In this document: positions 48,123 to 56,523 of the stretch, one piece after another
How positions within the stretch are numbered: position 1 is the stretch's first letter
Layout of the letters: the number at the start of each line of letters is the position of its first letter
Assembly: GCF_022414575.1 (NCBI RefSeq)
Contig: NZ_JADWYQ010000005.1
Coordinates: 124,001-188,000 of the forward strand
Length of the DNA: 64,000 bases
Reading direction: 5' to 3'
Source: Streptomyces sp. MUM 178J
GTDB taxonomy: Bacteria; Actinomycetota; Actinomycetes; Streptomycetales; Streptomycetaceae
The notes under the pieces: generated by a model
What the model was told of the DNA's origin: nothing
Database searches by the model: none
What the model saw: the letters and a program-made list of their open reading frames with translations, nothing else
Position numbers and translations under genes: made by a program

Positions 48123-48357
48123 GCCCTGGCCGCCGACCGGACGGCTGGACCGGCACCGCGACCGGACGGCCGGCCGGCCCGGCGCCGTGCCCCGGACCAT
48201 CGGGCAGGACGCCGCGCCCGGCCGCGCCGCCCCCGGACGCCCCCGGGCCCGGACACCCCGGCCTGGCGCGTCGGCCCCGGCGTCCAGACACGTCCGGGCC
48301 CGGCGTCGACGGAAACGACGTGGCCGCGCCGTGCCCCCCGATGACATCCTGGGCTGC

Positions 48358-49110
48358 GTGAACGGACCGGTCATCACCCTTGCTGTCGCCCCCGAGCTGC
48401 GCCTCTTCGTCCCCGCCGGACACCGCGAGGACGGCCCCGCCGACCTGGTCACCGACGGCGCTTCGACGCTCGGCCATGTCGTCGAGTCGCTCGGAGTGCC
48501 GCTGACAGAGGTCGGCCGGCTCGTCGTCGACGGCCGGGACACGCCGGTCTCGCACATCCCGCGCGCCGGTGAGCACGTCGAGGTGCATGGGGTGGAGCGC
48601 CCCCAGCGCGTCCCCGGCACCCCGCTGCGCTTCCTGCTCGACGTGCATCTGGGCACCCTGGCCCGGCGGCTGCGGCTGCTCGGCGTCGATGCGGCGTACG
48701 AGAACGAGGACATCGGCGACGCCGCGCTCGCCTCGCTCTCGGCGCGCGAGCGCCGGGTGCTCCTCTCCCGCGACCGCGGTCTGCTGCGCCGCCGTGAGAT
48801 CTGGGCCGGCGCGTACGTCTACAGCGACCGTCCCGACGCCCAACTGCACGACGTCCTCGACCGGTTCGTCCCGGAGCTGACCCCCTGGACGCGCTGCACG
48901 GCCTGCAACGGCCCGCTCGTGGACGCCGACAAGGACGACGTCCAGGAACAGCTCCAGCAGGGCACTCAGCGCACATACGACGTCTTCGCGCGGTGCACCT
49001 CCTGCGGCAGGGTGTACTGGCGCGGCGCGCACCACTCCCGGCTGGAGGCGATCGTCCGCAAAGCGGTGCGCCACATGGAGCAGAAGGAGTCCGCTCGGTC
49101 GACGATGTGA
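48358..49110 (+). CDS. Mut7-C RNAse domain protein with ubiquitin-like N-terminus
   Basis: A 250-residue protein. Residues 1-75 resemble a MoaD/ubiquitin-like region (LRLFVPAGHREDGPADLV...GHVVESLGVPLTEVGRLVVDG), residues about 80-240 the Mut7-C RNase (PIN-like) domain (FLLDVHLGTLARRLRLLGVD, LLSRDRGLLRR) ending in a zinc ribbon with CTACNG and CTSCGR. GTG 48358 follows an arginine-rich non-conserved region. Possible toxin-like or RNA-quality role; not established. Confidence 0.85.
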   Translation: MNGPVITLAVAPELRLFVPAGHREDGPADLVTDGASTLGHVVESLGVPLTEVGRLVVDGRDTPVSHIPRAGEHVEVHGVERPQRVPGTPLRFLLDVHLGTLARRLRLLGVDAAYENEDIGDAALASLSARERRVLLSRDRGLLRRREIWAGAYVYSDRPDAQLHDVLDRFVPELTPWTRCTACNGPLVDADKDDVQEQLQQGTQRTYDVFARCTSCGRVYWRGAHHSRLEAIVRKAVRHMEQKESARSTM

Positions 49111-49264
49111 CGCAGACAGGCCTGCGGTCGGCGAGGTCCCGACGCCGGTGGTCGACGACCGCGGGCTCCCACCACGCGACGCGCCGCATGCCGTGCTCTC
49201 CGACCTCGACGATGTCCGCGCCCGGCAGGGCCGTCAGCAGCGGTCACCGGAGGACGCGACGGCG

Positions 49265-49753
49265 TCAGAAGGCGTAGGGATCGCCGGTCGCCGGGGCGAG
49301 TACCCGGTGCTCGTTGTTGGACGGGTTGCGGTCGCTCGCGCCGCCGTTCCACATCGTGTCGATCTCCATGACGACCTCGGCCGGCGCGCCCACGGTCCGC
49401 AGGTCGAGCCGCACCTGCCGGGCTGCCCCGCCGGCCCGCAGCTCGCCTACGCCGCACATCACCACCCGGTCGCTTCCCCACAGGCACCGCCCCGGCAGCT
49501 TCTGCGCGCCCGCCAGGGGCTCGGAGAAGCGCAGCCGCACGGTCGCGCCGTCCAGGGAGGCGGGGCCGTGGCTCCGGCTGTGCAGGGACACCTCCAGCCG
49601 CCCGTCCAGCACGGTGACATGGCCGTGGTGCGCCACATCCGCCTCAGGGGCGATGCGGCCGCCCGCGCCCGCGCTCGCACCCGTACCGACCACCAGCACG
49701 GCCGCCCCGGCGACCGCCCACAGCCCTGCGCGCCTTCTGCTTTTCCACCACAT
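49265..49753 (-). CDS. secreted hypothetical protein
   Basis: A 162-residue protein with a signal peptide (SRRRAGLWAVAGAAVLVVGTGASAGAGG) and a beta-rich body containing two Cys (GRCLWG, VMCGVG). I do not recognise a domain. It ends 155 bases from the Mut7-C gene on the opposite strand; no pathway is suggested. Confidence 0.65.
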   Translation of the reverse strand: MWWKSRRRAGLWAVAGAAVLVVGTGASAGAGGRIAPEADVAHHGHVTVLDGRLEVSLHSRSHGPASLDGATVRLRFSEPLAGAQKLPGRCLWGSDRVVMCGVGELRAGGAARQVRLDLRTVGAPAEVVMEIDTMWNGGASDRNPSNNEHRVLAPATGDPYAF

Positions 49754-49858
49754 GCCGCGAACATACCCATCTCGACCATATGATCTGACGGCTCTTCACC
49801 CGACGGCGCGCAGGATTCCCCCGACCGCCCCATCCGACGGGCATGACAGGCTGGGGCC

Positions 49859-50194
49859 ATGTTCGCAGCCCGCTCCGTGTCCCTGTTCCTGCTCGCGGCC
49901 CTTCTGGAGATCGGCGGGGCCTGGCTCGTCTGGCAGGGGGTCAGGGAGCACCGGGGGTGGCTCTGGGCCGGCGCGGGCGTGATCGCACTCGGCGCGTACG
50001 GGTTCGTGGCCACGTTCCAGCCGGACGCCCACTTCGGCCGGGTGCTGGCCGCGTACGGCGGCGTGTTCGTGGCGGGCTCACTGGCTTGGGGCATGGCGGC
50101 GGACGGATTCCGCCCGGACCGGTGGGATGTGGCGGGCGCGCTCGTCTGCCTGCTCGGCGTGGCGCTGATCATGTACGCGCCCCGCGCCCGCTGA
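49859..50194 (+). CDS. YnfA/UPF0060 family membrane protein
   Basis: A 111-residue protein of four helices with the UPF0060 signature [23 protein letters not shown] and [43 protein letters not shown]. Distantly similar to small multidrug-resistance-type proteins; function unknown. No operon partner is evident. Confidence 0.9.
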   Translation: MFAARSVSLFLLAALLEIGGAWLVWQGVREHRGWLWAGAGVIALGAYGFVATFQPDAHFGRVLAAYGGVFVAGSLAWGMAADGFRPDRWDVAGALVCLLGVALIMYAPRAR

Positions 50195-50285
50195 TCCGGA
50201 CGTGGCGCGGGCTCACCTATCCTTTGGCGCGTAGCGCCGTATCGATCACTTGCACGACAGCGACACACAAGCGAGGAGTGCGACC

Positions 50286-51104
50286 TTGACCGCCGCCGAC
50301 ACCCCCGCCGACACCCTCGCCGACAGCCGCATCGCAGACAGCAGCGTCGCAGACGGCCGCGTCGCCGTCGTCACCGGAGCGAGCAGCGGCATCGGCGCGG
50401 CCACCGCGCGCGGCCTCGCCGCCGTCGGCTACCACGTCATGCTCGCCGCCCGCCGCAAGGACCGCGTCGAGGCGCTCGCCGCGGAGCTCACCGCGGCCGG
50501 CCACCGGGCCACGGCCTGCACCCTCGACGTCACCGACCGCCCGGCGGTGAACGCCTTCGCCGCCTCCCTGGACCGCTGCGACGTGCTGGTCAACAACGCG
50601 GGCGGCGCGCTCGGCGCGGACCCGGTCGCCACCGGCGACCCCGACGACTGGCGTCGGATGTTCGAGGTGAACGTCATCGGCACCCTCAACGTCACCCAGG
50701 CGCTGCTCCCCGCCCTCACCGCCTCCGGCGACGGCACGGTCGTCGTCCTGTCCTCCACGGCGGCCCTCGGTCCGTACGAGGGCGGCGGCGGCTATGTCGC
50801 GGCCAAGCACGGAGAGCACGTCCTCGCCGAGACCCTCCGCCTGGAGATCGTCGGCACGCCGGTGCGCGTGATCGAGATCGCCCCCGGCATGGTCAGGACG
50901 GAGGAGTTCGCCACCACCCGGTTCCGCGGCGACGAGGAGAAGGCGGCCCGCGTCTACGCGGGCGTCGCCGCCCCCCTGACCGCCGACGACGTGGCGGACA
51001 CCATCACCTGGGCGGTCACCCGCCCCTCCCATGTCAACGTCGACCTCCTGGTGGTCCGGCCGCGCGCCCAGGCCTCCAACACGAAGGTCCACCGCGAGCC
51101 CTGA
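50286..51104 (+). CDS. SDR family NAD(P)-dependent oxidoreductase
   Basis: A 272-residue short-chain dehydrogenase. The cofactor motif is VVTGASSGIGAATARGLA, then NNAG (LVNNAGGALG), the catalytic Ser (VVVLSSTAALG) and YVAAK. Preference for NADP is suggested by ARRKDR after strand 2. The TTG start at 50286 is selected because AGGAG lies 7 bases upstream; short DNA repeats encode the first 25 residues. Substrate unknown. Confidence 0.88.
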   Translation: MTAADTPADTLADSRIADSSVADGRVAVVTGASSGIGAATARGLAAVGYHVMLAARRKDRVEALAAELTAAGHRATACTLDVTDRPAVNAFAASLDRCDVLVNNAGGALGADPVATGDPDDWRRMFEVNVIGTLNVTQALLPALTASGDGTVVVLSSTAALGPYEGGGGYVAAKHGEHVLAETLRLEIVGTPVRVIEIAPGMVRTEEFATTRFRGDEEKAARVYAGVAAPLTADDVADTITWAVTRPSHVNVDLLVVRPRAQASNTKVHREP

Positions 51105-51145
51105 GGTCGCGTGCGGCCGCTCAGCCCTTCACGCCGCTCAGCCCT

Positions 51146-51511
51146 TCAGCCGCAGCTCAGCGCTTTGCCCACCTCGTAGATGGTTGGCCGGTCCTCAGGC
51201 GTAAAACTGAGCATGGCCTCGATCACGCCGCCCAGCTCCCCGGGCGCGGTCACGGGCCGACGCCTTCCGTCCGCGATCGCCTGCCGCTGCACGGGGCGCG
51301 GCGCGTCATCGGGATAGTCGACCGCCCGCCAACCGGTAGCCGAGATCAGCAGGGACGCACCGAGGGCGTAGACGTCAGCGGCCTGCGTCGGCTCGGCTTC
51401 CCCTGTGGCGAGCACGCTGCGCGAGATCTCTGGAGCCTCGTAGTGGACGAGACAGCCCCGGAACGGGAAGTCGAATCCCTCAGGGACTTGCCCTCCACGC
51501 GCCAGCGCGAG
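51146..51511 (-). pseudogene. C-terminal remnant of a Ser/Thr protein kinase
   Basis: Minus-strand translation shows CLVHYEAPEIS (activation-segment APE), then ADVYALGASLLISATGWRAV (DVYALG, subdomain IX) and FTPEDRPTIYEVGKALS (subdomain XI). The N-lobe and catalytic HRD/DFG region are absent; the frame fades near 51511 where a divergent truncated regulator begins. A GTG at 51415 could start a short non-kinase peptide, but it would lack all catalytic residues. Confidence 0.75.
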
Positions 51512-51526
51512 GACGGGCCCGGAGAC

Positions 51527-52102
51527 GCATTGGCATTTGTCAACGCTGCCCAGGACGAGGCCCGCGCCGCAGACGGCACCACCCCACGCGTGCTGTCGAT
51601 GCTGTCACTACGTGAGGCGTTCGCACATGCCACGCTGGGCAGCCACACCGCCACCCACGCGGCTATCGCCGAGGCATACCGCCAGTTCGAGCGGATCAAG
51701 GTCAGCGACCCCGACCCCGCGTGGGTGACCTACTTCGGCGAGACCAAGCTCATCGTCGACACTGGCATCGCACTCGGCCGGCTCGGCGAAGCAGCGACCG
51801 CCGAGCCTCTGATCGCCGACGCCTTGAGGCGGGAGAACAGCGCCAATCAGCGAGGGCGGGCATTCCACGCGTTCTGGCTCGCCCGGACACAACTCAGCCT
51901 CGGCAAGTTGGACCAGGCGTGCCAGACGGCGACGGACGCGTTGGAGCCCGCTTCCTCGGTCGCCTCAGAGCGTGTGGCCGGGCATCTGCGCGAGTTCTAC
52001 GACGAGCTTGCCCCGTACCGGCGGGAACCCGTGGCAGTGGCCTTCGAGTCACGGCTACGGGATCTCGTCCCCACTCTGGTCAGCGGACCCCCTCGTCCAT
52101 GA
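51527..52102 (+). pseudogene. C-terminal remnant of a TPR-containing (XRE-type) regulator
   Basis: Translation from about 51527 gives TPR-like helices (REAFAHATLGSHTATHAAIAEAYRQFERIKVSDPDPAWVTYFGE..., LGRLGEAATAEPLIADALRRE) and a RVAGHLREFYDELAPYRREP end, typical of the C-terminal half of Streptomyces XRE-type regulators. The DNA-binding N-terminus is missing. A second, diverged fragment of the same kind lies at 54066. Its end overlaps the convergent NUDIX gene by 23 bases. Confidence 0.7.
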
Positions 52103-52613
52103 GGACGTACAGGAGGCCGACGAGCGAGCCGCTGCTCACGATCTCGCGGCGATCGATCATGCCCCGGATGTCAGTCAATGGAATCCACTCGATGCGGTCG
52201 GATTCGTTCTTCTCCGTGGGCGGGCCTGAGTAGGTGGCCCCGTCAGCACGGAACAAGTGGTGCTGCGAGTCCGTGATCCCGTTCGCTGGCTCCGCGTAGA
52301 TCAGCGGCTTCATCGGCCCAGGATGCCAGCCGGTCTCCTCCAGGACCTCACGAGCGGCAGCGTCGGCGGGGCTCTCCCCGTCCTCGACGAGGCCCATAGG
52401 GAGCTCCCAAGCCCACGCGTCCGTGATGAAGCGGTGCCGCCACATCATGAGGATCTCTCGCTTGTCGTTGATCACGGCGGCCACGGCCAGGTGCCGGAGC
52501 TTGACGACGTGGTACTCCCACCGGCGCCCGTCCGGTTGCTCCACATCGGTCAACCACAAGTTGACCCACTGGTTCTCGTAGATCGGACGTTCCCCGTGGA
52601 TCTTCCATTGCAT
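52080..52613 (-). CDS. NUDIX hydrolase
   Basis: A 177-residue NUDIX protein; the Nudix box is complete (GLVEDGESPADAAAREVLEE followed by TGW). It hydrolyses a nucleoside diphosphate-linked compound of unknown identity. It lies in the scarred island between the regulator remnant and the deleted rtcB copy. ATG at 52613 has a plausible ribosome site. Confidence 0.9.
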   Translation of the reverse strand: MQWKIHGERPIYENQWVNLWLTDVEQPDGRRWEYHVVKLRHLAVAAVINDKREILMMWRHRFITDAWAWELPMGLVEDGESPADAAAREVLEETGWHPGPMKPLIYAEPANGITDSQHHLFRADGATYSGPPTEKNESDRIEWIPLTDIRGMIDRREIVSSGSLVGLLYVLMDEGVR

Positions 52614-52741
52614 CGCTGCCGCCCCCTCTCGATCAGCCCAGCATCGCAGAGGGGGTCCCCTCGGTGGCCACGTTGGGATAAATTCGCGTCGGCTTGACGA
52701 ATAAGGGAAGAGCGTACATGTGCTGACTAGGGGTCAGCCGC

Positions 52742-53465
52742 CAGAAGATCGGTCCGCAATCGGCAGGGACGACAAAGCCCCGGACGCGGAGCCCGGGGCC
52801 CGTCGATCACGTGGAGTGCTGGAGTCAGCCCTTCACACAGATGACCTGCTTGAGCTTCGTCCCCATCTGCTTCGCGGCCCGCTCCTGACGGAACCTGACC
52901 GCTTCGGCGATGCGGTCGAACCGCGTCCAGAAGTCGTCCCACCCCTGGGCCCGGAAGCCGTACAGCCGGTCCGGATCCACCGGCTCGTCATGCATGCCGC
53001 GGCCCACCGGGATGGCCTGCTCGATGCGGGACCGGAGGCCGGAGAGGTCGCCGGGCAGGTCGTTCGCGGTGAGGGAGGTCTTCACCGCGGACATGCCGCA
53101 GCCGATGTCGACTCCTACCGCGGCCGGGCAGACCGCGCCCTGCATCGCGATCACCGAGCCGACCGTCGCGCCCTTGCCGTAGTGGACGTCGGGCATGACG
53201 GCGAGACCCTTGATCCACGGCAGTGTGGAGACGTTCCGCAGTTGCTCCATGGCGACGCCTTCGACCGTCGACGGGTCCGTCCACATCCGGATCGGCACCT
53301 TCGCACCGGGCACCTCTACATACGACATGCGTCCCCCTGACCCTCTGAATCACCTGAAAATCACCTGAAAAGCCGCCAAGCGCAAAATCCCTAGCGAGGG
53401 TCCGTAAAACGCTCGACGGACCGGCATCCGCGGCTGCGCATGCGATACACATCGTGTCCATCCGC
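52742..53465. repeat. rtcB locus duplicate A (deleted copy)
   Basis: This 724-bp block matches the block at 55052-56466 in direct orientation, including downstream terminator region and upstream leader, with few substitutions, except for a 690-bp deletion inside rtcB and a 1-base indel in the leader. The recent, near-identical state implies a young duplication. Confidence 0.9.
52825..53328 (-). pseudogene. internally deleted rtcB (residues 1-157 joined to the last 10)
   Basis: The 167-residue frame equals the first 157 residues of the full RtcB at 55136 (for example PDVHYGKGATVGSVIAM, GVDIGCGMSAV) and then jumps to its last ten (KLKQVICVKG). The in-frame 230-codon deletion removes the GSGNHFVE, HSGSRNIG and SASHGAGR motifs needed for nucleotidyl transfer and metal binding, so ligase activity is not expected. 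Confidence 0.92.
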
Positions 53466-53470
53466 GCCCT

Positions 53471-53635
53471 GCGTCTGCTCCTCCAGGTCCCGTGTGCAGA
53501 AGCGGCGCCTTGCCGCGTTCCGGCTCATCTTCCGGCCCGCGCCGCGCGAGGCGGAGTTGAACGACGCCTCGTTGCCCAGGCCCCGGACGATGTACGAGCC
53601 GGTGCCCATCGAACCCGGGATGATGCCGTAGTCCC
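53471..53635 (-). pseudogene. third rtcB fragment (C-terminal region, about 55 codons)
   Basis: The segment matches 55279-55443 of the intact gene and encodes SMGTGSYIVRGLGNEASFNSASRGAGRK and RNAARRRFCTRDLEEQT. The active-site His of SASHGAGR is Arg here. It abuts the upstream region of duplicate A at 53465-53471, marking the tandem-duplication junction. Confidence 0.88.
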
Positions 53636-53693
53636 GCGCCTGCCAGAAGGAACGGTCATAGCGCGCGGTGGACGGAGTGCGAGCGCCCGGCTG

Positions 53694-54055
53694 CTACGCC
53701 CGTGTGGTGTGCGTGAAGCCGAGGGAGGTGAGTTCTTCGGCTTGGCACAGGTTGTCGGAAGGGCCGCCGACTTCGGTCTGGAGGAGTTGGTAGAAGGCAC
53801 CGTGGGACTGGCCCCAGTGCATGGCTGCTCGCCACAGGGCACGGCCCAAGCCCTGCCCTCGGGTTTCGGGCAGTACGGCGAAGTACTGGGGAAGGAGTTG
53901 GGGGGCGTCCGATGGCGTCGGGGCGTACTTCCATGGGGCCGATCGCGCCCACGATGCGGACTTCGACGGCTGCCGCGAGGACGGGGCCGCACCGGCCAGC
54001 CTGCATCCGGGTGTGAAGGAAGGCCAGGCCGTCCACAGCCATGGCGGTGGCCCGG
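53694..54055 (-). pseudogene. frameshifted, truncated GNAT acetyltransferase
   Basis: The terminal half reads FAVLPETRGQGLGRALWRAA then GAFYQLLQTEVGG and LTSLGFTHTTRA, a clear GNAT C-terminus. The preceding part (FLHTRMQAGRCGPVLAAAVEVRIVGAIGPMEV) is in another frame, so a frameshift lies near 53917. The N-terminus is missing where a regulator fragment begins. Confidence 0.7.
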
Positions 54056-54065
54056 CCTCGGCGAC

Positions 54066-54503
54066 CTGGGGGGATGCGAGCGAGCTCTCTCCCAGGCCGA
54101 GGAGGTCCAGAGCCTGCCGGAAGACAGCGCGAACGGCGGGTGGCTCCGGTTCGACGGCACCCGTCTGACTGGGGAGCGTGGAGCACGGTACGTACAGCTC
54201 GGCCGCCTCGATCTGGCGGAGCACGCACTGAAGCAGGCGTTGGACCAGACCTCGCTGGCTCCCGGGTACTCGTACCGCCGCAGAGGAGCCGTTCTCGTCG
54301 ACCTGGCCATCGTCGGGGCGAAGCGCCGCGATCCGGAACAAGTGATCACGTATGCGCGGGAAGCCCTGGGCCTCGCCCGCGCATCATCGTCCGGGTACGT
54401 CGCCCGTAGACTCCGGAGCCTGTGCGACGAGTTCGGCCCCCTGCGCCGGGACCACCGCGTAGCGGAGTTGGGGGCGGAGATCTCTATGCTGAGGACGCCG
54501 TGA
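54066..54503 (+). pseudogene. C-terminal remnant of a second TPR-type regulator
   Basis: The frame encodes ALSQAEEVQSLPEDSANGGWLRF..., then TPR helices (RYVQLGRLDLAEHALKQALDQ; DPEQVITYAREALGLARAS) and YVARRLRSLCDEFGPLRRD. It is of the same family as the fragment at 51527 but diverged. No DNA-binding region remains. Its TGA overlaps the GTG of the following small gene. Confidence 0.7.
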
Positions 54504-54883
54504 CGAGAAGGGTTGCCATGTCGCAGACCGAAGGCGCACGACTGTTCCGCGAAGCCTGGATCGCGGGAGTGCACCAGCACTTCCCCGGCGAACCGAAGGC
54601 TGGCTACGTGACCCCCTGGTCGGACACACCGCAGTGGGAACGCGAGGCCGCAGGCTCCGTGTACGAGCAGGTCCGCCAGTTCATCGATATCAGCGGCGGC
54701 ACCACAGCCCGGCTGACCCGCGAGCAGAAGAGCCGCTTCGTCGCGACCTGCTGGACCGCCCAGATGTTCAAGCACTTCGAGGACCCGAAGCCGGGGTACG
54801 TTGCTGACTGGCCGGACCTTCCGTCCTGGCAGCAGGAGACCGACGCCGACATCTTCGAGGCCATTGAGAAGTCGTTCAGCTGA
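54500..54883 (+). CDS. small protein with two tandem W/PKxGYV repeats
   Basis: A 127-residue protein (or 121 from ATG 54518). It contains two copies of a module of about 46 residues: FREAWIAGVHQHFPGEPKAG then YVTPWSDTPQWEREAAGSVY, and ATCWTAQMFKHFEDPKPGYV then ADWPDLPSWQQETDADIFEA. Conserved pattern: W-x5-HF-x-PKxGYV-x2-W-x-D-x-PxWxxE. Such proteins follow TPR regulators in Streptomyces; function is unknown. GTG overlaps the regulator stop. Confidence 0.75.
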   Translation: MTRRVAMSQTEGARLFREAWIAGVHQHFPGEPKAGYVTPWSDTPQWEREAAGSVYEQVRQFIDISGGTTARLTREQKSRFVATCWTAQMFKHFEDPKPGYVADWPDLPSWQQETDADIFEAIEKSFS

Positions 54884-55011
54884 CGTACCCGGGTGCTGCG
54901 GTCGCAGTGGACCAGGTGTGGACCGCCGTCGGTTACGCAAGGCCCCATCAGCAAGGAAAAGCAGGTCAGACGCGGTGAAGACGCTTACCGCAGCACTCCC
55001 TTGAAAAGCGA

Positions 55012-55045
55012 CAGCGTCCCTCAGCCTGTGTACCGAGGGACGCTG
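55012..55045 (+). terminator. hairpin downstream of the two-repeat protein
   Basis: CAGCGTCCCTC pairs perfectly with GAGGGACGCTG across a 12-base loop, about 130 bases after the small gene and just before the rtcB duplicate block. Confidence 0.6.
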
Positions 55046-55087
55046 CGAATTCAGAAGATCAGTCTGCAATCGGAAGGGACGACGAAA

Positions 55088-55108
55088 CCCCGGACGCGGA
55101 GTCCGGGG
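55088..55108 (-). terminator. rtcB terminator
   Basis: CCCCGGAC-GCGGA-GTCCGGGG, followed on the minus strand by TTTCGTC, 28 bases after the rtcB stop. A similar hairpin follows the deleted copy. Confidence 0.75.
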
Positions 55109-55135
55109 CGTGTCGTTCACGTGGAATGTTGGACG

Positions 55136-56329
55136 TCAGCCCTTCACACAGACGACCTGCTTGAGCTTGGCGACCACCTCGACCAGGTCCTTCTGCTGGT
55201 CGATGACCCTCTCGATGGGCTTGTAGGCGCCGGGGATCTCGTCCACGACGCCGGAGTCCTTACGGCACTCCACGCCTCGCGTCTGCTCCTCCAGGTCGCG
55301 CGTGGAGAAGCGGCGCTTGGCCGCGTTCCGGCTCATCTTCCGGCCCGCGCCGTGCGAGGCGGAGTTGAACGACGCCTCGTTGCCCAGGCCCCGGACGATG
55401 TACGAGCCGGTGCCCATCGAGCCCGGGATGATGCCGTAGTCCCCGCTGCCCGCCCGGATCGCGCCCTTCCGGGTGACCAGCAGGTCCATGCCCTCGTACC
55501 GCTCCTCCGCCACGTAGTTGTGGTGGCAGGAGATCACCGGCTCAAAGGTGACCTTGGCCTTCTTGAACTGCTTGCGCAGCACGTTCTGCAGCAGCGCCAT
55601 CATGACCGCGCGGTTGTGCTTGGCGTACTCCTGCGCCCAGAACAGGTCGTTCCGGTAGGCCGCCATCTCCGGGGTGTCCGCGACGAAGACCGCGAGGTCG
55701 CGGTCGACGAGACCCTGGTTGTGCGGCAGCTTGCGGGCCTCTCCGATGTGGTGATCGGCCAGCTCCTTGCCGATGTTCCGGGAGCCGGAGTGCAGCATGA
55801 GCCACACCGCCCCGGACTCGTCCAGACACACCTCCACGAAGTGGTTTCCGGAGCCGAGCGTCCCCATCTGCTTCACGGCCCGCTCCTGACGAAACCTGAC
55901 CGCTTCGGCGATGCCGTCGAACCGCGTCCAGAAGTCGTCCCACCCCTGGGCCCGGAAGCCGTACAGCCGGTCCGGATCCACCGGCTCGTCATGCATGCCG
56001 CGGCCCACCGGGATGGCCTGCTCGATGCGGGACCGGAGGCCGGAGAGGTCGCCGGGCAGGTCGTTCGCGGTGAGGGAGGTCTTCACCGCGGACATGCCGC
56101 AGCCGATGTCGACCCCGACCGCAGCCGGGCAGACCGCGCCCTGCATCGCGATCACCGACCCGACCGTCGCGCCCTTGCCGTAGTGGACGTCGGGCATGAC
56201 GGCGAGACCCTTGATCCACGGCAGTGTGGAGACGTTCCGCAGTTGCTCCATGGCGACGCCTTCGACCGTCGACGGGTCCGTCCACATCCGGATCGGCACC
56301 TTCGCACCGGGCACCTCTACATACGACAT
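55136..56329 (-). CDS. rtcB: RNA ligase RtcB (full length)
   Basis: RtcB joins RNA 3'-phosphate or 2',3'-cyclic phosphate ends to 5'-OH ends using GTP and Mn2+. The 397-residue protein keeps the metal motifs (VDIGCGM, LGSGNHFVEV, HSGSRNIG, CHHNYVAEE) and the guanylate-accepting His in SASHGAGRKMSRNAAK. ATG at 56329 has AGGGGG upstream. The leader has two TTTTCAGGTGA repeats and an ACGGACC/GGTCCGT inverted repeat. No archease gene is nearby. It is the intact member of a triplicated locus. Confidence 0.95.
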   Translation of the reverse strand: MSYVEVPGAKVPIRMWTDPSTVEGVAMEQLRNVSTLPWIKGLAVMPDVHYGKGATVGSVIAMQGAVCPAAVGVDIGCGMSAVKTSLTANDLPGDLSGLRSRIEQAIPVGRGMHDEPVDPDRLYGFRAQGWDDFWTRFDGIAEAVRFRQERAVKQMGTLGSGNHFVEVCLDESGAVWLMLHSGSRNIGKELADHHIGEARKLPHNQGLVDRDLAVFVADTPEMAAYRNDLFWAQEYAKHNRAVMMALLQNVLRKQFKKAKVTFEPVISCHHNYVAEERYEGMDLLVTRKGAIRAGSGDYGIIPGSMGTGSYIVRGLGNEASFNSASHGAGRKMSRNAAKRRFSTRDLEEQTRGVECRKDSGVVDEIPGAYKPIERVIDQQKDLVEVVAKLKQVVCVKG

Positions 56330-56523
56330 GCGTCCCCCTGAACCCCTGAATCACCTGAAAATCACCTGAAAAGCCGCCAAGCGCAAAATCCCTAGCGAGG
56401 GTCCGTAAAACGCTCGACGGACCGGCATCCGCGGCTGCGCGTGCGATACACATTGTGTCCATCCGCCGCCAAGAGGCGGCAAACCGTTTTTCACGGCAGT
56501 CAGCGTGGAAGGAGCCTGGGACC

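Larger units (their letters stand above)
55052..56466. repeat. rtcB locus duplicate B (full copy)
   Basis: The 1,415-bp block containing the intact rtcB with its leader and terminator; its partner is at 52742-53465. Confidence 0.9.

Noticed and set aside
49111..49264. Possible minus-strand gene fragment beginning GEHGMRRVAWWEP
   Set aside because: A short protein-like stretch is present, but it has no recognisable family, start or adequate length.
52825..53328. Functional second RtcB
   Set aside because: The deleted copy lacks the catalytic histidine and several metal motifs, so it is recorded as a pseudogene even though the frame is intact.
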